Source of the DNA: CG2-30-40-21 sp043806395
GTDB taxonomy: Bacteria > UBA9089 > CG2-30-40-21
Direction of reading: 5' to 3'
Length of the DNA stretch: 16,810 nucleotides
Assembly (NCBI GenBank): GCA_043806395.1
Contig: JAZDHC010000110.1
Span: 1-16,810, forward strand
Part shown: piece by piece, positions 1 to 7,309 of the stretch
How the letters are laid out: each line of letters begins with the position of its first letter
How positions within the stretch are numbered: position 1 is the first letter of the stretch
The notes under the pieces: generated by a model
What the model saw: the letters and a program-made list of their open reading frames with translations, nothing else
The model's database searches: none
What the model was told of the DNA's origin: nothing
Made by a program: the position numbers and the translations under genes

Positions 1-143
1 CTACTTCCATGTGCGGGGGTTAAATGTATACTTTGGAGTGGTTAAAGCGATAAACCTTCTTCAATACATATTAAGAATGTTCTGCAAGGTTGATAAAGAA
101 CCAACTTTATCTTACCCACACAAATCGTAATAGAGCCTATTTT

Positions 144-172
144 ATTATATCAGATACTCAATCGGATGTCAA
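144..172 (-). promoter_or_regulatory. consensus sigma70-type promoter firing leftward
   Basis: On the minus strand a perfect -35 box TTGACA (167-172) and a perfect -10 box TATAAT (144-149) are separated by exactly 17 nt. Transcription would start near 137 and run off the left edge. No start codon follows closely: the ATG at about 11 has no clear ribosome binding site. The first transcribed bases can form a small hairpin (GTTGGT paired with ATCAAC, about 93-110). It may serve a gene or stable RNA beyond the window. The rest of 1-322 shows no convincing coding sequence. Confidence 0.75.
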
Positions 173-322
173 GTGAAAAATTACCAAAATTAGCAAAAAA
201 AATCAACACATTGGAACATATTAGTGACTACGGATTGAGTGGCAAATATGGCTAACATCCAAGATAGCAACATGTTATGGAAAAAGTATGGGGGAACTTC
301 CGATAGAAGCATTTTTATGCCT

Positions 323-1204
323 TTACGCCCTTGGATGAGCCTTGTTATAGACAGTTTTCAATCTTTCCTTGGTTACATGGGTATAGATTTGGGTTGTAGA
401 AAGGCTTACATGACCAAGTAATTCCTGAACGATCCTTAAGTCTGCACCATTATTTAACATATGTGTGGCAAATGTATGCCTCATTGTATGTGGACTGACA
501 TCGTTAAACCCTTGCAATTGAGTAATCTTATGAATTAGCAACCTCACCCCTCTATCAGTAATCCTTTTGCCGCGATGATTCAGAAATATAGCAGATTCCT
601 GTTTCCCTTGCAAGAGTTTATCACGAATATCAAAATATTCGCGAATAGCTGATAAGGCATATGAGCCTAAAGGTACCAGCCTTTCCTTTCGTCCCTTACC
701 CATAACCCTTGCCATGCCTGCCTCAAATTCTATATCCATGATATTTAAGGAAACTAATTCACTAACCCGCATCCCACTGGAATAAAGCGATTCAAGTATG
801 GCTTTATCCCTTAGTCCAAGGGTATTATCTGTCACGGGTGCATCAATCAATGTCGTCATCTCTTCTGGATAAAGAAATTTTGGAATTCGCATCTCTAACT
901 TTGGGGTACGAAGTGCTCTGGCCGGGTTTGTTTGACAATATTTCTCACGACACATAAACCTGAAATAGGTTCTTAAGGCAGCTAACCTGCGGGCAATAGT
1001 TTTTCTTGAATATTGCTTTTGCTGAAGTTCACCGAGATAGCGTCTTAGCCAGTGATGATCCAGTTCACCCCTGCCAAGCTCCAGATTATTATTTTCTAAA
1101 AATTCAGCACACGACAAAAGATCATTTTTGTATCCAGCAATGGTGTGAGAAGAATAATTTTTTTCTAATTCAATATATGATAAGAATTCTGTTAAGTATA
1201 AAAT
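323..1204 (-). CDS. xerC: XerC/XerD-type tyrosine recombinase, probable ATT start
   Basis: Site-specific tyrosine recombinase of the XerC/D family, which in the cytoplasm resolves chromosome dimers at dif or integrates mobile DNA. The catalytic residues are all visible. Numbered from an ATT start at 1204 they are Arg146 (SSGMRVSEL), a lysine near 170 (GKGRKERLVP), His239 and Arg242 (HTMRHTFATH), His265 (LLGHVSLSTTQ) and Tyr274 (IYTH). The protein ends in HPRA, like XerC. The first canonical start, TTG at 1117, would cut off the N-terminal SAM-like core-binding domain. The same frame stays open to a TGA at 1211-1213 and encodes a normal XerC N-terminus (EFLSYIELEKNYSSHTI). The only plausible initiator there is ATT at 1202-1204, preceded by AGGGGTG about 7 nt away. 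The 293-aa product and catalytic spacing fit E. coli XerC. A chromosomal XerC and an integron or phage relative cannot be told apart. Confidence 0.88.
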   Translation of the reverse strand: MLYLTEFLSYIELEKNYSSHTIAGYKNDLLSCAEFLENNNLELGRGELDHHWLRRYLGELQQKQYSRKTIARRLAALRTYFRFMCREKYCQTNPARALRTPKLEMRIPKFLYPEEMTTLIDAPVTDNTLGLRDKAILESLYSSGMRVSELVSLNIMDIEFEAGMARVMGKGRKERLVPLGSYALSAIREYFDIRDKLLQGKQESAIFLNHRGKRITDRGVRLLIHKITQLQGFNDVSPHTMRHTFATHMLNNGADLRIVQELLGHVSLSTTQIYTHVTKERLKTVYNKAHPRA

Positions 1205-1220
1205 GGTTTTTCACCCCTGT

Positions 1221-1350
1221 ACTCAGGTGTTTAGGCTGTAGGCTAAAGGCTGTTAGCTTGAAAGACGCAAATTGCATCAATAATTCTGTGTTTCTGTTTC
1301 TGATGCCCTACAGTCTAAACACCTACAGCCTATCTACCTGAGTAGTTACC
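1221..1350. repeat. imperfect inverted repeat upstream of xerC
   Basis: The left arm begins ACTCAGGTGTTTAGGCTGTA at 1221. The right arm, read on the minus strand from 1350, begins GGTAACTACTCAGGT followed by TAGGCTGTAGG. Both arms share ACTCAGGT and TAGGCTGTAGG. The 15-mer GGTAACTACTCAGGT recurs at 16649-16663 on the plus strand, so this is a dispersed repeat. Neighbouring 1394-1424 holds short degenerate repeats of GATTACC and GATCACC. No gene was seen between 1205 and 1429. Confidence 0.6.
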
Positions 1351-1429
1351 TTAATATCATATATCGGGCTTTCATGGGGGTTACTTTAGCCATCTGAACC
1401 TGATTACCGATTACCTGATCACCAATCCC

Positions 1430-2383
1430 TTACCTGCCTTCTTTCCAATCATATGAAAATATCCATTTTAATCTCTTGATTGCCTGTGGATAAATAATAA
1501 CTATTCCCATTTCCCTGTTATCATTCAAAGACTGGGCATCTAAGCCCTGTGAACCAACAAAGGCTATTTTTTCATCAAAGAGCATCATGGTATTATGGAG
1601 GGATGGTATGCTCTGCAATTTAATACTAATTCCATATTGGGAGAGATATTTTTGTGTTTCAAGATTAATATCGTTTGATAAAGGTGTTGTTTCAGCTAAT
1701 ATAATCCTTAAACTTACCCCTCGATTTTTTGCCTCAATGATAGATTTTATTATTTCCTCATCCTGCAGAAGATGTGCTTGTATCCATAGCTTTTTCTTTG
1801 TGTTAGAGATAAGTTCAATTATTCCCTGCGTAGAATTGTCAGGACAAAGGAGAATGCCTGAGTAGGCAGGAATATGCTCCTTTTTCTGCCAGTCTGCGAT
1901 AAATACGGCCTCTGCCTCACGAATAATCTCCTGGTCGCTAATAAACACGCCATACCCACGATCATGGATAATGGATTCAGTCAGGTCAAGGGTCATCAAT
2001 AGTATTTTGCAATGGTCAACAATGATATAATTGGCATGGGTAAGGATAAATTGAGGGTTACTCCAACTAAAGGTTATTCCTGCCCTAATCAGTTTTTTAG
2101 CTGATTCAATATTAACCGTACTGTTTCCGTATTGTTTACCTTCTAACATAACACGGACATCCACTCCGCATTGTTTTGCTGTACACAGGCTATTGATAAT
2201 CTTTTTATCTGATAAATTATAGCTGCATATCCAGACAGATTCTACAGCATTTTGAATTAGCTCTAAAATTGGTTTTTGTCCATCATTGGGCAAGATAATA
2301 ATATCTGCAGGGTAAGAGGATACTGCTGCATGGCAAGTACATGATAATAATGTTAATAGAATAGCTAATAATTTAGTGGTCAT
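1430..2383 (-). CDS. exported phospholipase D-like protein with degenerate HKD motifs
   Basis: A two-repeat PLD superfamily protein (317 aa) related to exported endonuclease or phosphatidyltransferase-type PLDs. The N-terminus MTTKLLAILLTLLSCTCHA is a signal peptide, possibly a lipoprotein signal (LLSC). The catalytic HxKxxxxD motif is degenerate in both repeats: HANYIIVD (His116, Asn118, Asp123) and HNTMMLFD (His263, Thr265, Asp270). Both essential lysines are therefore replaced. The conserved Asn of the trailing GS-x-N-L-(T/D) is also lost in both (MTLDLT and GSQGLD). An upstream in-frame ATG at 2440 lies inside the attC site, so I chose the start at 2383, which begins the signal peptide. 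The protein is probably catalytically inactive or has a changed function. It lies directly after the attC site, in the position of a cassette gene. Confidence 0.8.
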   Translation of the reverse strand: MTTKLLAILLTLLSCTCHAAVSSYPADIIILPNDGQKPILELIQNAVESVWICSYNLSDKKIINSLCTAKQCGVDVRVMLEGKQYGNSTVNIESAKKLIRAGITFSWSNPQFILTHANYIIVDHCKILLMTLDLTESIIHDRGYGVFISDQEIIREAEAVFIADWQKKEHIPAYSGILLCPDNSTQGIIELISNTKKKLWIQAHLLQDEEIIKSIIEAKNRGVSLRIILAETTPLSNDINLETQKYLSQYGISIKLQSIPSLHNTMMLFDEKIAFVGSQGLDAQSLNDNREMGIVIIYPQAIKRLKWIFSYDWKEGR

Positions 2384-2415
2384 AATATTGATCCAGAGGC
2401 TGAAAGCTGAAGCAC

Positions 2416-2484
2416 CGCTAACGCCTGAGTTCACCTGCATTTTGTAACAAAGCGGAAGAATGTCAGGTGGAACGACTTGTTATG
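2416..2484 (-). other. attC: integron-type attC recombination site (solitary)
   Basis: Read on the minus strand, the site opens with ATAACAAGTCGTTC and closes with GTGAACTCAGGCGTTAG, which is the attC layout. The outer boxes TAAC and GTTA pair. An unpaired spacer follows (AAGTC against TCAGGC). Then GTT pairs with AAC and CACCTG with CAGGTG, with one extrahelical C between them, as in classical sites such as that of aadA. The stem continues with CATT/AATG and closes on a variable loop. The site is about 69 bp. The truncated hsdR frame stops 10 nt before it, and the PLD start lies 33 nt after it. No integrase of the IntI type is in the window, so it could be part of an attC cluster lacking integrase, or a relic. 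Confidence 0.78.
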
Positions 2485-2493
2485 TATTTTTTT

Positions 2494-4176
2494 TCAATAA
2501 CTCCAGCCTGCATGACTTACCGGTAATTTATTCAATTCTGCTTTTAGTTTTTTCCAATTGGGTAAATAGGTGTCCATGATGTCCATAACGATTTTTTCTA
2601 ACCGTGATTTTGAGCTGAACACTTTTTTCAGCGTACCCCATTTTTGTTTTAGTTCGGTTTTGGCAAACTCGGTCAGTCCACGAGTTTTCAGTTCAAACCA
2701 TTCATCTATTTTTTCAGATGAAGTGATTTTTTGCTCAATGTCTCTGGCTTCGTAGCGTAAGTCCAAAACAACTTCGTCGATTACGGCTTCATCAAATTTG
2801 TAAGTGTGAATGTACTTGCCAAACACTTCCATACTTGTTTGCTTGTCAACCTTTAGAAGCGGTGTTCCTGTAAAACCGATAAATAAAGCGTTGGGCAAAA
2901 ATCCATTCATGGCTTCATGCAATTTACCCGATTGTGTGCGGTGGCACTCATCCACAAACACATAAATATCGCCTTTGGCTTTGAAGTCGGTTGGAATGCT
3001 GCTTTTCAATTCTTGTAAATACGCATCCACATCACCTTCTTCTTTTCCGCCAAATTTATGCACCAGCGAACACATGAGCCATGGTGAATTGTCGTTCAGT
3101 TTGTTCAATAAATCTTTCCCACTTTTAGTGCGGTAGATATTTTCAGAAACGCCGTTATAAACCTTTTCAATTTGCTCGTCTAATTCTTCCCGGTCAGTAA
3201 TGATAAGCACCCTGCCGTTTGGATTAAATTCTCTTATCCATTTGGTGAGCCACACCATTACTAAGCTCTTTCCACTTCCCTGAGTATGCCAAATAATACC
3301 ACCTTCTTTGCGATTTACATGGTCTTGTGCTGCCTTGACACCGAAATACTGGCTATGTCGGCAGTGTTTTTTAATGCCACGGTCATACACAATGAAGTCG
3401 TGCAACAGTTCAATAAAGCGTTCCTTGTTGAGCAATTCCACAATATTTTTATCCAACGGATAATCGTATTTGGCTGCTCTGTCTCTGATAGGTTTTGTAA
3501 GTTGCAACAGGTAAGCATCGTTCTTATTGACTTCCTCGCTTACTTCCTTCCATTTCAAAAAATATTTTTCTTTGGTTTCAATAGCTCCGTAGGCAATGCC
3601 TTCAATATCGTTTCCTGCCATTACATACTGGATGGTAGAGAAAAACGGCTTAATGAAAATATGTTTCTGATTGTCTAAATTCTGGCGGATACCTTCGGAA
3701 ATGGAAACAGTGCTTCGTTTAAGCTCCAACACTCCCAGGGCAATGCCATTTACATACAGCACAATGTCAGGGCGTTTTTTGTGAATGCCCTTTATGGTAA
3801 CTTCTTCGGCAATGGCAAAGTCATTCTCCAATGGGTTTTCCCAGTCAATCAACCAGACGGTTTTCTTGTTATGTCCGATTTCAGGCTGGACATTTACGCC
3901 ATAACGAAGCTTGGAATAGACTTCTTTGTTTACATCGTAGAGTGATTTGCTTTGGTCACCCGCAACTTTGCCAAACTCATACAAGGCTTTTCCAATAAGG
4001 TTTTGACTGTATCCTTTTTGGATAAGCCAGGCGGTTAAGATTTCTTCCTCGATGTTGCTGTTATCTTCACGATTTTCCCAATTGCCTAAATAGCGATAGC
4101 CCAGTTCTTTTTGGAAAAGGTCTATCACACGGTTTTGGGTTTTTCTTTCAATCTGTCCGACTTGTCCGACATTCAT
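2494..4176 (-). pseudogene. hsdR: type I restriction enzyme HsdR, C-terminally truncated
   Basis: N-terminal half of a type I restriction enzyme translocase/endonuclease subunit. Visible are the PD-(D/E)xK nuclease core (Asp137, then ELK at 151-153), Walker A HTQGSGKS (297-304), a DECH box (409-412) and motif III TGTP (436-439). Family members run to about 1,000 aa. This one ends at 560, shortly after SSKSRLEKIVMDIMD, and lacks the second RecA domain and the helical domain that contacts the methylase. The last 25 or so residues (from TYLPNW) do not look like the family continuation and may come from another sequence joined at about 2570. The frame ends 10 nt before the attC site. Its ATG at 4176 overlaps the end of the upstream DUF1016 gene by 29 nt, indicating translational coupling. 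Restriction activity should be absent. Confidence 0.85.
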
Positions 4177-5212
4177 TGGATACCTCCGTAATGAGCCGAT
4201 TTCTGGCGATTTCTATGGCTTTATGGAATTTGGCTTGAAGAATTTCCCGCGGCGGTAATTGTGTCAGATAGTCGGCAACTCGTATATTACTCTTGTGAAG
4301 CTGTAACAGCTCAATATGCTCTTCATTTTTACCGGCACAAAGAATAAGACCAATAGGTGTGTTCTCACCTTTAACCATCTCATACTTTTCCAGATAACGC
4401 AGGTATAGTTCCATTTGCCCCTTGAATGCGGCTTCAAAATCGCCGATTTTCAGGTCAATTACCACAAGACACTTGAGTCTGCGGTGGTAGAAGAGCAGAT
4501 CAATATAATAATCCCTGTTATCTACTGTAATCCGTTTCTGCCGGGCAAGAAAAGCAAAGTCCTGCCCTAATTCAATAATGAACCGTTGCAATTCAACTAT
4601 AATGGCTGATTCAATATCCTTTTCGGAATAGCTGTCAGAAAGCCCCAGAAAGTCGAGAAAATAAGGGTCTCGGAAAACAAGGTCAGCAGAAAGTTCGCCC
4701 TGCTCCCTCAATGTCTTTAGGTCACCTATGATTGTCTCTTCCGGTTTTCGTGAAATGGCAGTTCTTTCAAAAAGCAGAGAGTTGATGCGTTCACGAAGTT
4801 GGCGCACTGACCAATGTTCAAGTTTAGTTATTTCAATATAGAAATCCCTTTTAAAAGAATTCTGAATGTAAATCAACTCTTTGATGTGTGACCAACTGAA
4901 TTGTCTACACAGTGTAGAGAAAATCTCTACATCGGGAAAAGTCTCTACAGTGTAGAGACAATGTCGTAACTGTTTCTCACTCCAGCCATTTCCAAACTCA
5001 GAAGTAAGCTGTTTCGACAAGTTTGCTATAATCTGCTTACCATATTCTGCCCGCTTGTCATGCAATATTTCGGTATTTATCCGTCTGCCAATGTGCCAGT
5101 AAAGCATAGAAAGCTCGGCATTAACAGCAATTGCAACTCTGTTGCGAGCTTCATTGATCAGGCTTTTTATTTCGTGAAAAAGTTCCGTCTTTTTTAATAT
5201 TTCTTTACTCAT
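4148..5212 (-). CDS. DUF1016 (YhcG-type) PD-(D/E)xK nuclease family protein, intact copy
   Basis: A 354-aa full-length member of the DUF1016/YhcG family. It has an N-terminal helical domain (LYWHIGRRI near 37-45) and a C-terminal nuclease-like fold. Candidate metal residues are Asp238 (DYYIDLLFYHRR) and the IDLK element (Asp253, Lys255), where many relatives have ELK. The family is often found in or beside type I restriction operons, where its role is not settled. The start overlaps the preceding hsdS stop as ATGA (5209-5212), and its end overlaps hsdR, so the genes are co-translated. Codons 87-104 (YTVETFPDVEIFSTLCRQ) are encoded by repeated self-complementary TCTCTACA/TGTAGAGA blocks. This is the only complete one of three DUF1016 copies here. 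Confidence 0.85.
   Translation of the reverse strand: MSKEILKKTELFHEIKSLINEARNRVAIAVNAELSMLYWHIGRRINTEILHDKRAEYGKQIIANLSKQLTSEFGNGWSEKQLRHCLYTVETFPDVEIFSTLCRQFSWSHIKELIYIQNSFKRDFYIEITKLEHWSVRQLRERINSLLFERTAISRKPEETIIGDLKTLREQGELSADLVFRDPYFLDFLGLSDSYSEKDIESAIIVELQRFIIELGQDFAFLARQKRITVDNRDYYIDLLFYHRRLKCLVVIDLKIGDFEAAFKGQMELYLRYLEKYEMVKGENTPIGLILCAGKNEEHIELLQLHKSNIRVADYLTQLPPREILQAKFHKAIEIARNRLITEVSNECRTSRTD
4901..4961. repeat. palindromic coding stretch in the intact DUF1016 gene
   Basis: Two adjacent hairpins lie inside the gene: TCTACAC-A-GTGTAGA (4904-4918) and GTCTCTACAGTGTAGAGAC (4941-4959, 9-bp arms around one base, or 8-bp arms around AGT). A further TCTCTACATC sits between them, so the arms can also pair across. 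They encode residues just before the conserved FSW motif. Confidence 0.75.
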
Positions 5213-5574
5213 ATCAACCTCGTTTTGCCGGTCAAAAGTTCTTGCATCATGCCTTGCTTGAGCATTTTGTATTTCTCTAATTTCTTTTCCATGGCTTCTA
5301 TTTCGGTGTTCATGTCGGATAGGATTTGGGCAATGCGGGTTTGTTCTTTTTGTTCGGGAACTTTAACCTCAATGTTCTGATATTCTGAAATCCAATATCT
5401 TTTATGGTCAGTGCTATCGAACTTTATTGTTTGCATTAACTCGAAAACAAATTTCAAATCCGTATTTTCATTCTTTGGTTTTAAAATCTTCATTGCCGAT
5501 GATTTAACCTTAAGCCACTCCTCCGGAATAACCCCCACCTCAGTTTGCTTGTAGCCTTTCGAAATATTACTCAT
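5209..5574 (-). pseudogene. hsdS: HsdS specificity subunit with internal deletion
   Basis: A 121-aa remnant of a type I restriction specificity subunit, which normally has about 400 aa and two target-recognition domains. It opens with the HsdS N-terminal signature GYKQTEVGVIPEEW. It then jumps straight to the end of a recognition domain (KSSAMKILKPKNE) and the conserved coiled-coil region (KEQTRIAQILSDMN, then LKQGMMQELLTGKTRL). Nearly all DNA-recognition sequence is missing. The start at 5574 was chosen because it opens the signature. This ATG lies within the tail of the upstream DUF1016 pseudogene (8-nt overlap), and the stop overlaps the next DUF1016 start as ATGA. A half-subunit that dimerises is possible in principle, but too little recognition domain remains for that to be likely. 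Confidence 0.8.
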
Positions 5575-5682
5575 CACTACCCTCCGAAAACTCTGCTTCA
5601 ATTTCCTCAACAGTTGGGAGGATACCATCCAATTCTTTTGGCAAAGATTGAGTTATCCGGCGTTCCCAGTTTGCTGCGCCAC

Positions 5683-5715
5683 GGAATTTGTGCAACGGTG
5701 CGTTGCACAAATTCC
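5683..5715. repeat. perfect 15-bp palindrome, 3-nt loop, inside a DUF1016 pseudogene
   Basis: GGAATTTGTGCAACG (5683-5697) and CGTTGCACAAATTCC (5701-5715) are exact reverse complements around GTG. On the coding strand it spells EFVQRTVAQIP, immediately before Trp of IPW. There is no T-run, so it is not a simple terminator. Confidence 0.9.
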
Positions 5716-5865
5716 CTATCTGGCCATGCTTCTGCAAATTGTCGCATATATTTAAGATTTCTTGGCGAAAATCCGCTCATGTCAGGGAAAGCAGCTTTCA
5801 AATCATGAGAAAGACGGTCAATGACTTTTGCGCCCCATCCTTCAGATTGTTGACGCTGAAGAATA

Positions 5866-6125
5866 CATGTAACGACATAAATATTTGCACATACATTTTT
5901 TGACAGGATTAACAGGATTATCAGGATTTTATTATCCTGTCTTATCCTGTTCATCCTGTCTAATATTTTGCTCTTACTTTTTATAGCACACGGATGACAC
6001 AGATTTGATGGATTGACACGGACACAAGATTTTCTTAATTAAAAATAAAAATCCGTGAGTATCTGCCTAATCCGTGTCATCTGCGTGCTATAAATATTAT
6101 GTGCAACAATATATGTCGTTACATA
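5866..6125. mobile_element. 260-bp MITE with TA target duplication (IS630/Tc1-mariner type)
   Basis: The terminal inverted repeats are ATGTAACGACATAAATATTT plus GCACATA at the left end (5867-5893) and the matching ATGTAACGACATATATTGTT plus GCACATA, inverted, at the right end (6098-6124). They agree at 24 of 27 positions. TA flanks both ends (5864-5865 and 6126-6127). Excision leaving one TA restores the DUF1016 reading frame exactly. The interior has no transposase gene. It holds two further inverted repeats: GACAGGAT/ATCCTGTC-rich arms (5902-5960), and about 43-bp arms starting TTTATAGCAC at 5980 and ending GTGCTATAAA at 6094. The TA duplication points to mobilisation by an IS630/Tc1-mariner transposase elsewhere; that is inference. 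Confidence 0.85.
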
Positions 6126-6333
6126 TAGAACAGCCAATTTCCCAATACAAGAGTATCATTGCTGTATTGGCTGAAAGTACGGTTTTAAGCCGTTCGTTGA
6201 TAATGCGTTCCTTGAGATTCTTTAAAAAAGATTCATATCCTTTTGGCATCTCTATCAAAGTGGCAGGCACAGGGATAATAACCTCGTTTTTTTGTCCCAT
6301 TGAGTTACGATTGTTATCAGATTTTTTCATACG

Positions 6334-6425
6334 CTAAACCCCTATTTTCTTCAATTCCCATACTTCCCAATCCTCTGGAATAACCCTACCTCAGTTTGTT
6401 TGTATCCTTTTTTAGTTTCATTCAT
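6334..6425 (-). pseudogene. hsdS: hsdS N-terminal remnant with frameshift
   Basis: ATG at 6425 follows dinD with AGAGG upstream and reads MNETKKGYKQTEVG, the HsdS N-terminal signature. One base is then missing in the G run. In the shifted frame the sequence continues VIPEDWEVWELKKIGV and stops at TAG (6334-6336), 3 nt before the DUF1016 ATG. Everything after the first 30 or so codons is gone. It resembles the start of the other hsdS at 5574, suggesting a duplicated hsdS-DUF1016 unit. Confidence 0.75.
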
Positions 6426-6437
6426 TACAACCTCTCA

Positions 6438-7295
6438 TCATTCATCCAGCATTAATTTTTTTTGGGGATTTTTAAGTTTCTTTAACTGTTCCCGCTCAAT
6501 AGTACTAATGTTTTTACTTGGCTTGGGCAACTCTTCAGGCATTGTTCCACCCACTCGTTCAATCGTTCCTCGCACCTCTCTTCCAACGATAAAATGGATT
6601 TCATTAGCGGCGTCAGCAGTTGCTGTTTTATCTTTTTTTAATTTTTCTTCAGTCTGGGATATTCTAAACAAATTTGCAATCAATTCTGTGCTGTTCATGA
6701 AGTCAAGAATCCGGTCGTTTTTCTTTAGCCCCTTCTTTTTATGAATATCCTCGACTTTCATTCCGCCATAAAGCCCCATATAACCTGCGTTCTGAAAAAC
6801 GGCATACTCTTCATTGCTGATAACACCTGCATTATGAGCGGCTTCGGCAAGCATCTGGTTCCATTGCTTAATATCGCCCCTTATGACCAACCGTTTGTTA
6901 TCTTCATCAAGTTGATTAAAGTAATCGGCTACTTCCTGCCGTCTGGTTTGAATGGCAAAATAAGTTTGCCCTAAGGCAATGACCTCTTTCCGTGGGTCTC
7001 CATTTTGAACAATCAAATAACAGGCATAACGAGTGAGTTTACAATCAACAACTTGTTTAGTGGCAGTTTTAGGCATCTCTATCGTTTTGCTGACCTCAGC
7101 AAAATGATCCATAATCTCATACCCGCTGTTCTTGCAAGCAAGCATTGCCCTGTCCAATACTTTAACAAAATTACGCCATTGCACATATTCAAGCACCATT
7201 GCAAGCTCACGGGCATACCAAAATTCATGACCATCATCTGAAAAATGCTTTATTGATTCAAATGTTTTATACTCTTTCGCTATCAAATTACTCAT
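6438..7295 (-). CDS. dinD: DinD-like DNA damage-inducible protein D
   Basis: A 285-aa protein close in length to E. coli DinD (about 274 aa). Its N-terminal BRO-N-like segment (GHEFWYARELAMVLEYVQW) is followed by conserved blocks such as CYLIVQNGDPRKEVIALGQT and GYMGLYGGMKVEDIH. DinD is an SOS-induced protein reported to inhibit RecA filament activity, and dinD or rhuM-type genes commonly sit inside type I restriction loci. A strong ribosome binding site, GGAGGG at 7300-7305, lies 4 nt before the ATG, and no LexA-like operator is apparent. It is one of only two undamaged genes in the restriction locus, so it may still be maintained or was acquired late. Confidence 0.85.
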   Translation of the reverse strand: MSNLIAKEYKTFESIKHFSDDGHEFWYARELAMVLEYVQWRNFVKVLDRAMLACKNSGYEIMDHFAEVSKTIEMPKTATKQVVDCKLTRYACYLIVQNGDPRKEVIALGQTYFAIQTRRQEVADYFNQLDEDNKRLVIRGDIKQWNQMLAEAAHNAGVISNEEYAVFQNAGYMGLYGGMKVEDIHKKKGLKKNDRILDFMNSTELIANLFRISQTEEKLKKDKTATADAANEIHFIVGREVRGTIERVGGTMPEELPKPSKNISTIEREQLKKLKNPQKKLMLDE

Positions 7296-7309
7296 TATTC
7301 CCTCCCATT

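Larger units (their letters stand above)
5567..6330 (-). pseudogene. DUF1016 (YhcG-type) gene, disrupted by a MITE and an internal deletion
   Basis: The N-terminal part (from ATG 6330) reads GYESFLKNLKERI and LLYWEIGCS. It is then interrupted by the element at 5866-6125. Past the element the same protein resumes with ILQRQQSEGWGAK, HDLKAAFPDMSGFSPRNL and QRTVAQIPW. Removing 5864-6125 (element plus one TA) joins the two parts in frame as YWEIGCSILQRQQ. A second lesion follows near 5670-5682. After IPW most of the nuclease domain is missing, and the family's C-terminal tail (TQSLPKELDGILPTVEE, ending at TAA 5567-5569) appears in another frame. The gene is thus doubly broken. It sits between an hsdS remnant and the deleted hsdS, repeating the hsdS-DUF1016 order. 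GGAATTTGTGCAACG and its complement form a 15-bp palindrome at 5683-5715 inside it. Confidence 0.82.

Noticed and set aside
239..421. 60-codon plus-strand open frame overlapping the end of xerC
   Set aside because: It runs antisense into the xerC C-terminus, has no recognisable domain, and its start lies in AT-rich intergenic sequence with no clear ribosome site.
2384..2440. Upstream ATG at 2440 as the PLD start
   Set aside because: The extra 19 codons are the attC arm and flanking repeat. The signal peptide begins at 2383.
5683..5715. Rho-independent terminator within the restriction operon
   Set aside because: The stem is long and perfect but has no T-run on either strand, and it encodes conserved protein sequence.
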